Assembly (NCBI RefSeq): GCF_000718255.1
Contig: NZ_JOFJ01000014.1
Coordinates: 248,001 to 312,000, forward strand
Direction: 5' to 3'
Origin: Spirillospora albida
GTDB taxonomy: Bacteria > Actinomycetota > Actinomycetes > Streptosporangiales > Streptosporangiaceae
DNA: 64,000 nt
Part shown: positions 54,419-62,800 of the stretch, one piece after another
Layout of the letters: each line of letters begins with the position of its first letter
Numbering within the stretch: the stretch's first letter is position 1
Made by a program: the position numbers and the translations under genes
Notes under the pieces: model-generated
Database searches by the model: none
Seen by the model: the letters and a program-made list of their open reading frames with translations, nothing else
What the model was told of the DNA's origin: nothing

Positions 54419-55558
54419 TCAGCCCTGGACGACCGCCCCGCTCTTCAGCAGGTCGTCCGCGTCCTCGAACCCGAGGTCGGTGAGGACGTCGCGGGACTGG
54501 CCGCCCGGCAGGACGGGGACCCCGTCGGTGGCGGTGTCGGTGCGGGAGAAGCGCGGCGCCGGGGCGGGCTGGCGGCGGCCGCCGAGCTCCGGGAACACGT
54601 CCCGGGCCGTGTTGTAGGGGTGCGTCATCGCCTCGTTCATCGACAGGACGGGCGCCACGCACGCGTCGCTGGGCACGAAGACCTCCGCCCACTCGTCGCG
54701 GGTCTTCTCCTTGAACGCGGTCGCGAACCGCTCGCGCAGGCGCGGCCAGCCGTTCCGGTCGTGCTGGTGCGGCAGGTCCTCGCCGTCCACGCCCAGCAGG
54801 CGGATGAACTCGGCGTAGAACTGCGGCTCGATCGCGCCGACCGCCATGTGCTCACCGTCGGCCGTCTCGTAGACGTCGTACCAGGGGGCGCCGGTGTCGA
54901 GCATGTTGACGCCGCGCTCGTCCTCCCAGATGCCGCCCGCGAGGAACCCGTGGATGAACGTCGACAGGTGCGCGGTGCCGTCCACGATGGCGGTGTCGAC
55001 GACCTGGCCCTTGCCGCTGACCTTGGCCTCCAGGAGGGCCGCGAGGACGCCGACGACGAGGTACATGCTGCCGCCCGCGAAGTCGCCGAGCAGGTTCAGC
55101 GGCACCTGCGGCGGGCCGCCCGCGCGCCCGATGGCGTGCAGCGCGCCGGTGATCGCGATGTAGCCGATGTCGTGGCCGGCCGTCTGGGACAGCGGGCCCT
55201 CCTGGCCCCAGCCGGTCATCCGGCCGTAGACCAGCTTCGGGTTGCGGGCGAGGCAGTCGTCCGGGCCGAGGCCGAGGCGCTCGGTGACGCCGGGGCGGAA
55301 TCCCTCCAGGAGCACGTCGGCCCGCTCGGCGAGGCGGAGCACGACCTCCCGGCCCGCGTCCGACTTCAGGTCGACCGCGATGGACCGCTTGCCGCGGTTG
55401 GTGAAGTCGGTGGCGCCCGCCCCCGTGCCGGCCGCGGACGCCCGGTCGACGCGGATCACGTCCGCGCCGAGGTCGGCCAGCAGCATCGCCGCGAACGGAC
55501 CCGGCCCGATGCCGGCCAGCTCGATGACCCGTACTCCGGAGAGCGGCCCCTTGCCCAT
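54419..55558 (-). CDS. CaiB/BaiF CoA-transferase family III protein (alpha-methylacyl-CoA racemase-like)
   Basis: A 379-residue family III protein. GPGPFAAMLLADLGADVIRV, the RGKRSIAVDLKSDAGR segment, TGWGQEGPLSQTAGHD with the catalytic His, LLGDFAGGS with the catalytic Asp, and the later YDVYETADGEHMAVGAIE with the third acidic residue match alpha-methylacyl-CoA racemase (Mcr). It would invert 2-methyl-branched acyl-CoAs before beta-oxidation, which fits nearby acyl-CoA genes. Confidence 0.9.
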   Translation of the reverse strand: MGKGPLSGVRVIELAGIGPGPFAAMLLADLGADVIRVDRASAAGTGAGATDFTNRGKRSIAVDLKSDAGREVVLRLAERADVLLEGFRPGVTERLGLGPDDCLARNPKLVYGRMTGWGQEGPLSQTAGHDIGYIAITGALHAIGRAGGPPQVPLNLLGDFAGGSMYLVVGVLAALLEAKVSGKGQVVDTAIVDGTAHLSTFIHGFLAGGIWEDERGVNMLDTGAPWYDVYETADGEHMAVGAIEPQFYAEFIRLLGVDGEDLPHQHDRNGWPRLRERFATAFKEKTRDEWAEVFVPSDACVAPVLSMNEAMTHPYNTARDVFPELGGRRQPAPAPRFSRTDTATDGVPVLPGGQSRDVLTDLGFEDADDLLKSGAVVQG

Positions 55559-55597
55559 AGCGCGACCCCTTCTGAACGTCGTTCGGTCTTCGCTCCC

Positions 55598-57199
55598 TTA
55601 GTGTGCCCCATGGGGATAAGCGTCCGCTGACCGGACCTCGCGGTCCACGGCGGCGGTGAGCGTGACGTACCGGTCCGGGCGCTTCGCCGGGGTCGGCGAG
55701 CCGGCCACGAGCAGCCGGTCGTCGACGCGCGGCGCGCGCAGCGGCCCCCGCGCCCGCGGCACGAACCCGCGCCCGGCGGCGGCGACGTACAGCCAGCGGC
55801 CGGACGGCGCCTCCCACCACATGCCGCTCACCGGGCGCCGGTCGTCGCACGTCCCGGTCACGGTGGTGCCCTTCGCGCCGGTCAGGGCGGCCCGCGTCAC
55901 GGCTCCGCCGGGGTACTCGACCCGGGCGCACACCCAGTCGGCCCGCGCGCCGCTCTGCGGCAGCGTCCCGGTCCAGAACGTCCACGCCATCGCCTCGGTC
56001 ACCGGGCCGGACTGCGCCGGCAGCGCGCACGCGGTCCGCCGCCACGCGGCCAGCCCCTCCGCGCCGAGCTCCCGGCCGGCCTTGCGGGCGGCGGGCGCGC
56101 GGTGCGTCAGGACGGCCGCGCGGGGCCCGCCGAGGTCCCCGATCGTCCGGTCGCCGAGCCGGAACAGCGGGCCGCGGCCGCAGCGGGTCCCGGCCGACAC
56201 CGGCCCGACGACCCCGTCGCCCGCCGGCAGCGCCGCCCCGGCGAGCGACGTCGCCTTCCGGTCCCACGGCGACAGCAGGTACCGGCCGCCGCCGAGCGGG
56301 ATCGGCGCGGACGCGTCGGTGCCCGCCGTCGCGACGCTCAGGCTCCCCGTGTAGCGGGCCAGCCGGTCCCCGCGCCGCATCAGGACGAGCCGCTCGCCCC
56401 CGGCCGTCCCCGCGTAGAGCAGCTGCGCGCCGCCGCCCGCCCCCCGGCCCGCGCCGCCCGCGTTCGCCCAGGCGCGGGCCGCCCCCTCGATGAGGGCGGT
56501 GTCGTGGACGAGGTCCCCGCGCGCGGGCCAGGCGTCGAGCGTGCGGGAGCCGCGCGTCCAGGCGTCCGGCGGGGCCGCGGCGAGCCGCAGCGCGTGCGGG
56601 ACGACGGGCCGCGCGCCCGCCGCGTCCGGCCGCCGGGCCGCGGGCCCGCCGGCCTCGGTCACCATGAGCGCGCCCGCGAGCACCGCGGTCGCCGCCGCGG
56701 CCGCGAGGACCGGCGCCAGCGGACGGGGCCGCACGGGGTTCCGCAGCACCGGATCGAACGGCATCGGCACCGGGAGCGGCACCCGCGCCGCGTCCGCCGC
56801 CCGGATCACCGGCCAGGGGTCGCGGATCCGCATCCGCACGAGCTGGTCGTGGACCGCGTACCGCGGCAGCCCCTCCAGGTGCCGCAGCACGTACGCCACC
56901 CGCACGGGCGGCTCCAGCCGCGCGAGCGGCCCGATCGGGCCGGGGTCGGGCAGCCGCGGCGGCAGCGCCCGCAGCCACGGGCCGAGCCCGAGGTCGAGCC
57001 GGCGCGGCGGACGCATCGCCCGGCGCAGCACGCGGGTGCGGCGGCGCACCGGGCCGCCGCGCGCGCCGTCCACGATCCGGCGCGCGAGCACGAGCCGGTA
57101 GGCCCGTTTCCCCTTGCCCGGAAGAACGAAATAGGCCAGTCGGACAAGTTCTCCGTAGGACGACTCCGTCCCCTTTTTCGTCATCACGGCCTCCGGCAC
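55598..57199 (-). CDS. Uncharacterised membrane-anchored protein with a helical N-terminal region
   Basis: A 533-residue protein. The N-terminal half (SYGELVRLAYFVLPGKGKR, LARLEPPVRVAYVLRHLEGLPRYAV) looks like the helical parts of sigma-factor-related or anti-sigma-linked actinobacterial proteins. One transmembrane helix (LAPVLAAAAATAVLAGALMV, about 165-184) is followed by an exported domain of about 340 residues without known motifs, with paired cysteines. GTG at 57199 or ATG at 57184 may be the start; both have GGAGG-type sites. A surface sensor is possible, but I do not recognise the family. Confidence 0.65.
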   Translation of the reverse strand: MPEAVMTKKGTESSYGELVRLAYFVLPGKGKRAYRLVLARRIVDGARGGPVRRRTRVLRRAMRPPRRLDLGLGPWLRALPPRLPDPGPIGPLARLEPPVRVAYVLRHLEGLPRYAVHDQLVRMRIRDPWPVIRAADAARVPLPVPMPFDPVLRNPVRPRPLAPVLAAAAATAVLAGALMVTEAGGPAARRPDAAGARPVVPHALRLAAAPPDAWTRGSRTLDAWPARGDLVHDTALIEGAARAWANAGGAGRGAGGGAQLLYAGTAGGERLVLMRRGDRLARYTGSLSVATAGTDASAPIPLGGGRYLLSPWDRKATSLAGAALPAGDGVVGPVSAGTRCGRGPLFRLGDRTIGDLGGPRAAVLTHRAPAARKAGRELGAEGLAAWRRTACALPAQSGPVTEAMAWTFWTGTLPQSGARADWVCARVEYPGGAVTRAALTGAKGTTVTGTCDDRRPVSGMWWEAPSGRWLYVAAAGRGFVPRARGPLRAPRVDDRLLVAGSPTPAKRPDRYVTLTAAVDREVRSADAYPHGAH

Positions 57200-57320
57200 G
57201 GCGGCACTCCCTCCGGGTAACCCGATAGCGGAATCCCGAGGTTAGGCAGCCGGAACGCGCCGGTGGCGGAATTGAAAGAACGATTAACAACGCGAGGCGG
57301 GCACCCGGTCCGGACGGCGG

Positions 57321-58250
57321 CTACCCCAGGGCGGCGACATATGCGGGAATGGTGATGTTGCGACCGGACACCACCACGACGGGACGTCCCGTGACGTTCA
57401 CCCGGCCCGCCAGCAGCGCCGCGACCCCCGCCGCGCCCGCGCCCTCCGCCACGACACCGTGCTCGGCGAACAGGAACCGCACCGCCTCCGCGATCTCCGC
57501 GTCGGTGACCGCCGTCAGGTCCGCGTGCCCGCGCAGCACGTCCGGCGTGACGCAGCCGGGCTCCAGGTTGCCGGGCAGGCCGTCGGCGAACGTCTCCCCC
57601 ACCGGCACCTCGACGACGCGTCCCGCCGCCACCGACGCCGACACCCCGCGCGACACCGACGACTCGACGCCGACGATCCGCACGTCCCCGCGCTCCCGCG
57701 CCCACAGCGACAGCCCGGCCGCCAGGCCCCCGCCCCCGACCGGCGCGACCACCGTCAGCGGGCCGCTCACCTGGGCGTCGAGCTCAAGGCCGATGGTGCC
57801 CTGGCCCGCGATCACGGCGGGGTCGTTGTAGGGCGAGACGAACCGTCCGGGCAGGGCCAGCGCGTGCGCCTCGGCCTCGTCGTAGGTCGTCCCGTGCCGG
57901 ACGAGCCGGACCGGGAACCGCGCGATCCGCTCGACCTTCGCCCGCGACGCCCTCGTGGAGACCACCACGGTCACGTCCGCGCCGCTGCGCGCCGCCGCGT
58001 ACCCCATCCCGAGCCCGTGGTTGCCGGCGCTGGCGGTGACGGCGGGCTCCCCGGGCGGCAGCGCGGCCAGGGCCGCGAGCGCCCCCCGCACCTTGAACGC
58101 CCCGGTCGGCTGCAGCGTCTCCAGTTTCAGCAGCGCGCCGGGCGCGATCTGCGACGCCACGACCGGCGTGGGGGCCAGGACCCCGGACACCGCTCGCCAC
58201 GCCGCCTCCAGGTCGCCCGGCTCGGGGACGCGGACCTTCCGCACGGTCAT
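57321..58250 (-). CDS. Threonine/serine dehydratase-like PLP enzyme
   Basis: A 309-residue fold-type II PLP enzyme that would dehydrate Thr or Ser to the 2-oxo acid. The PLP lysine is K53 (PTGAFKVRGA), the SAGNHGLG loop is at 78-85 and the phosphate loop is GGGGLAAGL. There is no C-terminal regulatory ACT domain, so it is the catabolic or unregulated type. ATG at 58250 has GGAGG about 6 bases upstream. Divergent from the M50 protease gene. Confidence 0.88.
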   Translation of the reverse strand: MTVRKVRVPEPGDLEAAWRAVSGVLAPTPVVASQIAPGALLKLETLQPTGAFKVRGALAALAALPPGEPAVTASAGNHGLGMGYAAARSGADVTVVVSTRASRAKVERIARFPVRLVRHGTTYDEAEAHALALPGRFVSPYNDPAVIAGQGTIGLELDAQVSGPLTVVAPVGGGGLAAGLSLWARERGDVRIVGVESSVSRGVSASVAAGRVVEVPVGETFADGLPGNLEPGCVTPDVLRGHADLTAVTDAEIAEAVRFLFAEHGVVAEGAGAAGVAALLAGRVNVTGRPVVVVSGRNITIPAYVAALG

Positions 58251-58332
58251 GGCACACCTCCGGTCGAGATTTCCGAACGCGGACGCCATCCGGAACGTCC
58301 TAGGGTGAGGCATCACGAACGACGACACCGGG

Positions 58333-59091
58333 GTGAACGTGGAGAACGCAGGCATCGCCGACCTTTGGCACCGAGTGACCGGCGCGCAGCCCGACCCGCC
58401 CTGGTGGCTCGTCATCCTGGTCGGCCTGACCGCGCTCGCCGCCGTCCTGCACGGCCCCACCTGGCGGGTCGCGCGCAACACCATCACGATCGCACACGAG
58501 GGCGGCCACGCCATCGCCGCCCTGGTCACGGGCCGGAAGCTGGACGGCATCAAGCTGCACTCAGACACCTCCGGCGTGACCGTCTCGCGCGGCAAGCCGC
58601 ACGGCCCCGGCATGATCTTCACGGCGCTGGCGGGCTATCTGGCCCCGCCGCTGCTCGGCCTGTTCTTCGCGCTGCTCCTGGCGGGCGGCCGCATCACGCT
58701 CATGCTGTGGTTCTCGCTCGCCCTCCTCGCGGCGATGCTCATCATGATCCGCAACGCCTACGGCGTCCTGTCGGTCGTCGGGACGGGCGCGGTCATCTTC
58801 GCCGTGTCCTGGTTCGGGGGCGCGACGCTGCGGGCGGGGTTCGCCTACCTCGCCGCCTGGTTCCTGCTGCTGGCCGCCGCCCGCCCGGTCGTGGAGCTCC
58901 AGCGGATGCGCTCCCGCCACATGGCGCCGAGCTCCGACGCCGACCAGCTCGCCCATCTGACGGGCGTGCCCGGCCTCGCGTGGGTCGGCCTGTTCGCCGC
59001 CGTCGCCCTCGGGTCCCTGCTGGCGGGCGCCGCCCTCCTCGCGCCGGACGCGCCGTCCCTCTCCGAGCTTCCCAAACCCCCCGGATTCTGA
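58333..59091 (+). CDS. M50-family membrane metalloprotease
   Basis: A 252-residue protein with H55-E56-GG-H59 (TIAHEGGHAIAA) inside a membrane bundle; hydrophobic segments at about 25-40, 95-115, 118-140, 145-165, 170-190 and near 225-245 suggest six helices. Family members cut substrates within the membrane (site-2 type), though the second motif with Asp is unclear here. GTG at 58333 is the likely start; a weaker GTG two codons later is possible. Confidence 0.8.
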   Translation: MNVENAGIADLWHRVTGAQPDPPWWLVILVGLTALAAVLHGPTWRVARNTITIAHEGGHAIAALVTGRKLDGIKLHSDTSGVTVSRGKPHGPGMIFTALAGYLAPPLLGLFFALLLAGGRITLMLWFSLALLAAMLIMIRNAYGVLSVVGTGAVIFAVSWFGGATLRAGFAYLAAWFLLLAAARPVVELQRMRSRHMAPSSDADQLAHLTGVPGLAWVGLFAAVALGSLLAGAALLAPDAPSLSELPKPPGF

Positions 59092-59160
59092 CGGGCCGCA
59101 AGCGGCCGGACCCCTCCCGTCCCTCCGCTATCCAGCGCCACCGCCGGCAAGGCAAAGGGC

Positions 59161-59189
59161 GCTGACAACCGGCCCGACCGGTCGTCAGC
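59161..59189. promoter_or_regulatory. Stem-loop between the M50 gene and the SWIM/DUF5691/MoxR operon
   Basis: Arms GCTGAC-a-ACCGG (59161-59172) and CCGGT-c-GTCAGC (59178-59189) around CCCGA form an 11-pair stem with one mismatch. It lies 70 bases after the M50 stop and 43 before the SWIM-like start. It could terminate the M50 transcript or serve as an operator for the operon; no T-run is present. Confidence 0.5.
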
Positions 59190-59231
59190 GAATAGGCGGA
59201 AATGTCGTAGGGGCCCGATAGTTTTCGGAGG

Positions 59232-60170
59232 GTGAGCGGGCTACGGGAACGGCGGGTCGCGGACGGGCTCGCCGAACTGGATCGATGGCTGTGCGACCAG
59301 GTCGCGCACGGGCTCGCGGACGCCGAACGGGCCCCCGGGGCGCGGTGGGACGACGCGGCCCGGCGGCTGGTCGACGCGCAGGCGGGCGGGCTCGCCGGAA
59401 CGGTCCGGGCGCTCGCCGCGATCCCCCGGCGGCCCGGCTGGCCGGAGCGGCTGCTGGCCGAGTACGCGCTGCTGCGGCTGCTCGTCCGGGCCCACCGGCG
59501 GTGCGACGGGCTGCCGCCCGCTCTGCGGGACTCGGTCCGCGCGCGCATCGGGTTCACCGTGGCGCGGCGGGACGTGCTGGACGCGGGCGAGCGCGTCCGC
59601 GACCTGTGGTGCGCCGTCGGATGCCGCGACTCCGTGCAGGAGCAGCTGACGACGCGGCGGGTCTGGCTGCGCGGCCGACGGACGGGCAGAGCCGCGCTGG
59701 TGCTGTCGTTCGCGCCGAACGGCGCCGCCCTGGACGATCCCCTGGGAACGAGCGCGGGCCGAGGAACCGACACGGGCGCAGGCGCGGAGATCGATGCCGA
59801 GCTCGCCTTCTATCCCGGTGCGCAGCCGCTGCGGGCCCTCGTCGCGGAACGGTACGGCCCACCCCGCGCGGCGGAGCCCGAGGGGATGTCCGTGCGGGAG
59901 TTCCTCGACGAGCACGCGGCGGCGCTGGCGCGCGACCCCTGGACGGATCTGTGGCCGGCGGTGCTGGCGGACGTCCGGGTCGGCCGGGCGGGCGACGTCT
60001 GGCACGCCGTCGACCGCGTCGGCGACGCCCTGCCGCTGCGGCTCGCGTCACCATGGCGCCTGCTGGCGGTCTCGGGAGGCGGCCCGGTCACCCTCGCCGG
60101 AGAGTGGACGCCGCACGGCCTGCGCCCCCTCACCGCCTGGCAGGACGAGGAAGGGGCCGTCGCCCTGTGA
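59232..60170 (+). CDS. SWIM zinc-finger-family protein lacking the zinc finger (C-terminal part only)
   Basis: A 312-residue protein matching the C-terminal region of SWIM zinc-finger proteins found beside MoxR/DUF5691 genes (VADGLAELDRWLCDQVAHGL, RLVDAQAGGLAGTVRALA, AELAFYPGAQPLRALVAERYG). Family proteins normally begin with about 100-150 residues bearing the CxC...CxH SWIM finger; here that part is absent and I find no finger in the 140 bases upstream. GTG at 59232 is unusually close to its GGAGG. The stop overlaps the next GTG start. Either a natural short form or an N-terminal deletion. Confidence 0.7.
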   Translation: MSGLRERRVADGLAELDRWLCDQVAHGLADAERAPGARWDDAARRLVDAQAGGLAGTVRALAAIPRRPGWPERLLAEYALLRLLVRAHRRCDGLPPALRDSVRARIGFTVARRDVLDAGERVRDLWCAVGCRDSVQEQLTTRRVWLRGRRTGRAALVLSFAPNGAALDDPLGTSAGRGTDTGAGAEIDAELAFYPGAQPLRALVAERYGPPRAAEPEGMSVREFLDEHAAALARDPWTDLWPAVLADVRVGRAGDVWHAVDRVGDALPLRLASPWRLLAVSGGGPVTLAGEWTPHGLRPLTAWQDEEGAVAL

Positions 60171-61693
60171 GCGCATGGGACGAGCACGTCACCGCGGGCC
60201 TCCTCGGCACCGAACGCCGCGACCCGCCCGCCCTGGCCGGGACCGGCGCCCCGGGGGACGGCGGGCGGCCGTCCGGTGGCGACGGCGGGGCGGGCCGGCT
60301 GCTCGACCAGGCGGCGCTGCTCACCGTCCGGGCGCGGGCGGGGCACGTTCCGCGCCGCGACGTCGAGGCGGTCGCGGCGGCGCCCGCCGAGGAGGCGGAC
60401 GTCGTGCCGGAGGCCGCCGCGCGGAGGCTGGCGCGGATCCTCGGCGGGGAGCAGATCAAGGTGCTGCCCGAGTGGCTGGACGCCGCGGCGGCGCAGGGGT
60501 GGCGGGTGCCCGCGCGGCTGCTGCCCGAACTGCTGGAGCGAGGGCGCAGCGACCGGATGCTGCGGCCGTCCATCGCGCGGGCCGCCGGGCGGCGCGGGGT
60601 CTGGCTCGCCCTGCGGAACACCGACTGGGCGTACCTCGTCGGCGCCGGCGACGACCCGGGCGGCGGCGACGACGTGTGGGAGACCGGCACCCGGCACCAG
60701 CGGGTCGCGTATCTGGCGCGGCTGCGGGGCTCCGATCCGGCGGCGGCGCGGCGCGCCCTGCGGGCGGTGTGGCAGAGGGAGGCGGCGCCCGACCGCGCCG
60801 CGCTCCTCGCGACGTTCGAGCGGGGACTGTCGGACGCGGACGAGGAGTTCCTCGAAGAGGCGCTGGAGGACCGCGGGAAGGACGTCCGCCAGCTCGCGGC
60901 CGACCTGCTGGCCAGGCTCCCCGGCTCGGCGTACGGGGCGCGGATGGCCGCTCGGGCGCGGGCGTGCCTGCGGACGCAGCGGCGCGAGCTCCACGGCCGG
61001 CCCCGGACGCGGATCCTCGTCGAGCCGCCCGGCGAGCACGGCGAGGACCTCGCGCGGGACGGCGTCCCGTTCCACCCGAGCGGGTCGTTCGCCCCGAACG
61101 GCGGCGGGCCGGTCGGCACGCGGGCGGCGTGGCTGCGCGAGATCCTCGCCCGCACGCCCCTCGCGACCTGGACGGATCACTTCGGCCTCCCGCCCATGGA
61201 GATCGTGCGCCTCCCCGTCGCCGGCACCGGCGCCCGGGACGTCCACATCGGCTGGGCTCGGGCCGCGCGGCGGCAGCGCGACACCGCGTGGGCGCGGGCG
61301 CTCCTCAGGGGCGGCGCCGTGGTGGACGAGCCGGAGGCGCTCGCCGACCTGCCGGCCGTCCTGCCCGCCGCCGAGCGGGACGACGCGGCGGCCGGCCTGA
61401 TCCGGATGGCGGACGGCCATCCCGACCTGCTGCGCGTCCTCGAGCGGGTGCCGGGGCCGTGGACGGGCGTCCTCGCGTCCGCCGTGGTCGCGGCGCTGGT
61501 CTCGGCCGCCCGCCGGCCCGCCCGGCGCGACGAGCTGACCCTCACCCAGCTGTGCCGGCTCGCCGACCGGCGGCTCGACCCCGGCGCCGCCGCCAGGCTC
61601 GCCGACCTCGGGCCGGGCACGCCCCGCGCCGTCCACGACCTGACCGCCACCCTGCGCTTCCGCGCCGACATGCTGAAGGAGCTCACCCGGTGA
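60167..61693 (+). CDS. DUF5691-family protein
   Basis: A 508-residue protein of unknown activity recognised by its start (SAWDEHVTAGLLGTERRD) and by its fixed place between SWIM-family and MoxR genes. It is mostly helical (KVLPEWLDAAAAQGWRVPARLLPELLERGR; FERGLSDADEEFLEEALEDR), resembling HEAT-like repeats. It starts with GTG in a GTGA overlap and ends in another GTGA overlap, so it is tightly coupled with both neighbours. Confidence 0.82.
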   Translation: MSAWDEHVTAGLLGTERRDPPALAGTGAPGDGGRPSGGDGGAGRLLDQAALLTVRARAGHVPRRDVEAVAAAPAEEADVVPEAAARRLARILGGEQIKVLPEWLDAAAAQGWRVPARLLPELLERGRSDRMLRPSIARAAGRRGVWLALRNTDWAYLVGAGDDPGGGDDVWETGTRHQRVAYLARLRGSDPAAARRALRAVWQREAAPDRAALLATFERGLSDADEEFLEEALEDRGKDVRQLAADLLARLPGSAYGARMAARARACLRTQRRELHGRPRTRILVEPPGEHGEDLARDGVPFHPSGSFAPNGGGPVGTRAAWLREILARTPLATWTDHFGLPPMEIVRLPVAGTGARDVHIGWARAARRQRDTAWARALLRGGAVVDEPEALADLPAVLPAAERDDAAAGLIRMADGHPDLLRVLERVPGPWTGVLASAVVAALVSAARRPARRDELTLTQLCRLADRRLDPGAAARLADLGPGTPRAVHDLTATLRFRADMLKELTR

Positions 61694-62769
61694 CCGAGAT
61701 CTTGCGGCCGCACGCCGAGCAGGAGTACGCGGCGGAGCTCGCCGGCCTCGCCGCGCACGACGACCGGCCGCGCCCGCCCGGCTGGCGGCTGTCGCCGTGG
61801 GCGGTCACCGCCTACCTGCTCGGCGGCGCCCTCCCCGACGGGACGATGATCACGCCGAAGTACGTGGGGCCGCGCCGCCTGATCGAGGTCGCGGTCGCGA
61901 CGCTCGCCACCGACCGCGCGCTCCTGCTGCTGGGCGTCCCCGGCACCGCGAAGACGTGGGTGTCCGAGCATCTCGCGGCGGCCGTCAGCGGCGACTCCAC
62001 CCTGCTCGTGCAGGGGACGGCGGGCACGGCGGAGGAGGCGGTCCGGTACGGCTGGAACTACGCGAGGCTGCTCGCGGAGGGGCCCTCGGAGGCCGCCCTG
62101 GTCGAGAGCCCGGTGATGCGCGCCATGCGGCTCGGCGCGGTCGCGCGGATCGAGGAGCTGACGCGCATGCCGGGCGACGTGCAGGACGCGCTCATCACCG
62201 TCCTGTCGGAGAAGGCGCTGCCGGTTCCGGAGCTCGGGACGGAGGTGCAGGCCCGCAAGGGGTTCACGGTCATCGCGACGGCCAACGACCGCGACCGGGG
62301 CGTGCACGAGACGTCGAGCGCGCTGCGCCGCCGGTTCAACACCGTCGTCCTGCCGCTGCCGGAGTCGGCCGAGGACGAGGTCGGGATCGTCGCCTCCCGC
62401 GTCCGGCGGATCGGGGCGGCGCTGGAGCTGCCCGAGTCACCGGCGGGGCTGGAGGAGATCCGCCGCGTCGTCACCGTGTTCCGGGAGCTGCGCTCGGGGG
62501 TCACCGCCGACGGCCGCACCCGGCTGAAGTCGCCCGCCGCGACGCTGAGCACCGCCGAGGCGATCTCGGTCGTCACCGGCGGGCTGGCGCTGGCCGCCCA
62601 CTTCGGCGACGGCGTGCTGCGCGCCCCGGACATCGCGGGCGGGCTCGTGGGCGCCGTCGTCCAGGACCCGGTGTCCGACCGCGTCGTGTGGGAGGAGTAC
62701 CTCGAGACGGTGGTACGGGAACGTCCTGGATGGAGCGATTTCTACCGCGCGTGCCGGGAGGTCTCCTGA
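61690..62769 (+). CDS. MoxR-family AAA+ ATPase
   Basis: A 359-residue AAA+ ATPase. Walker A is GVPGTAKT (82-89), Walker B and its neighbourhood RIEELTRMPGDVQDALITVLSEK, sensor 1 ATANDRD, and the arginine-finger region SSALRRRFNTV. MoxR ATPases work with vWA proteins as metal-binding chaperones or remodelling devices. GTG start overlaps the upstream stop (GTGA). It is the energy unit of the SWIM-DUF5691-MoxR-DUF5682 operon, a layout known from predicted NTP-dependent conflict systems. Confidence 0.92.
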   Translation: MTEILRPHAEQEYAAELAGLAAHDDRPRPPGWRLSPWAVTAYLLGGALPDGTMITPKYVGPRRLIEVAVATLATDRALLLLGVPGTAKTWVSEHLAAAVSGDSTLLVQGTAGTAEEAVRYGWNYARLLAEGPSEAALVESPVMRAMRLGAVARIEELTRMPGDVQDALITVLSEKALPVPELGTEVQARKGFTVIATANDRDRGVHETSSALRRRFNTVVLPLPESAEDEVGIVASRVRRIGAALELPESPAGLEEIRRVVTVFRELRSGVTADGRTRLKSPAATLSTAEAISVVTGGLALAAHFGDGVLRAPDIAGGLVGAVVQDPVSDRVVWEEYLETVVRERPGWSDFYRACREVS

Positions 62770-62800
62770 TGCCGGACGCGCCGCGCCCGCGGGGCCGCCG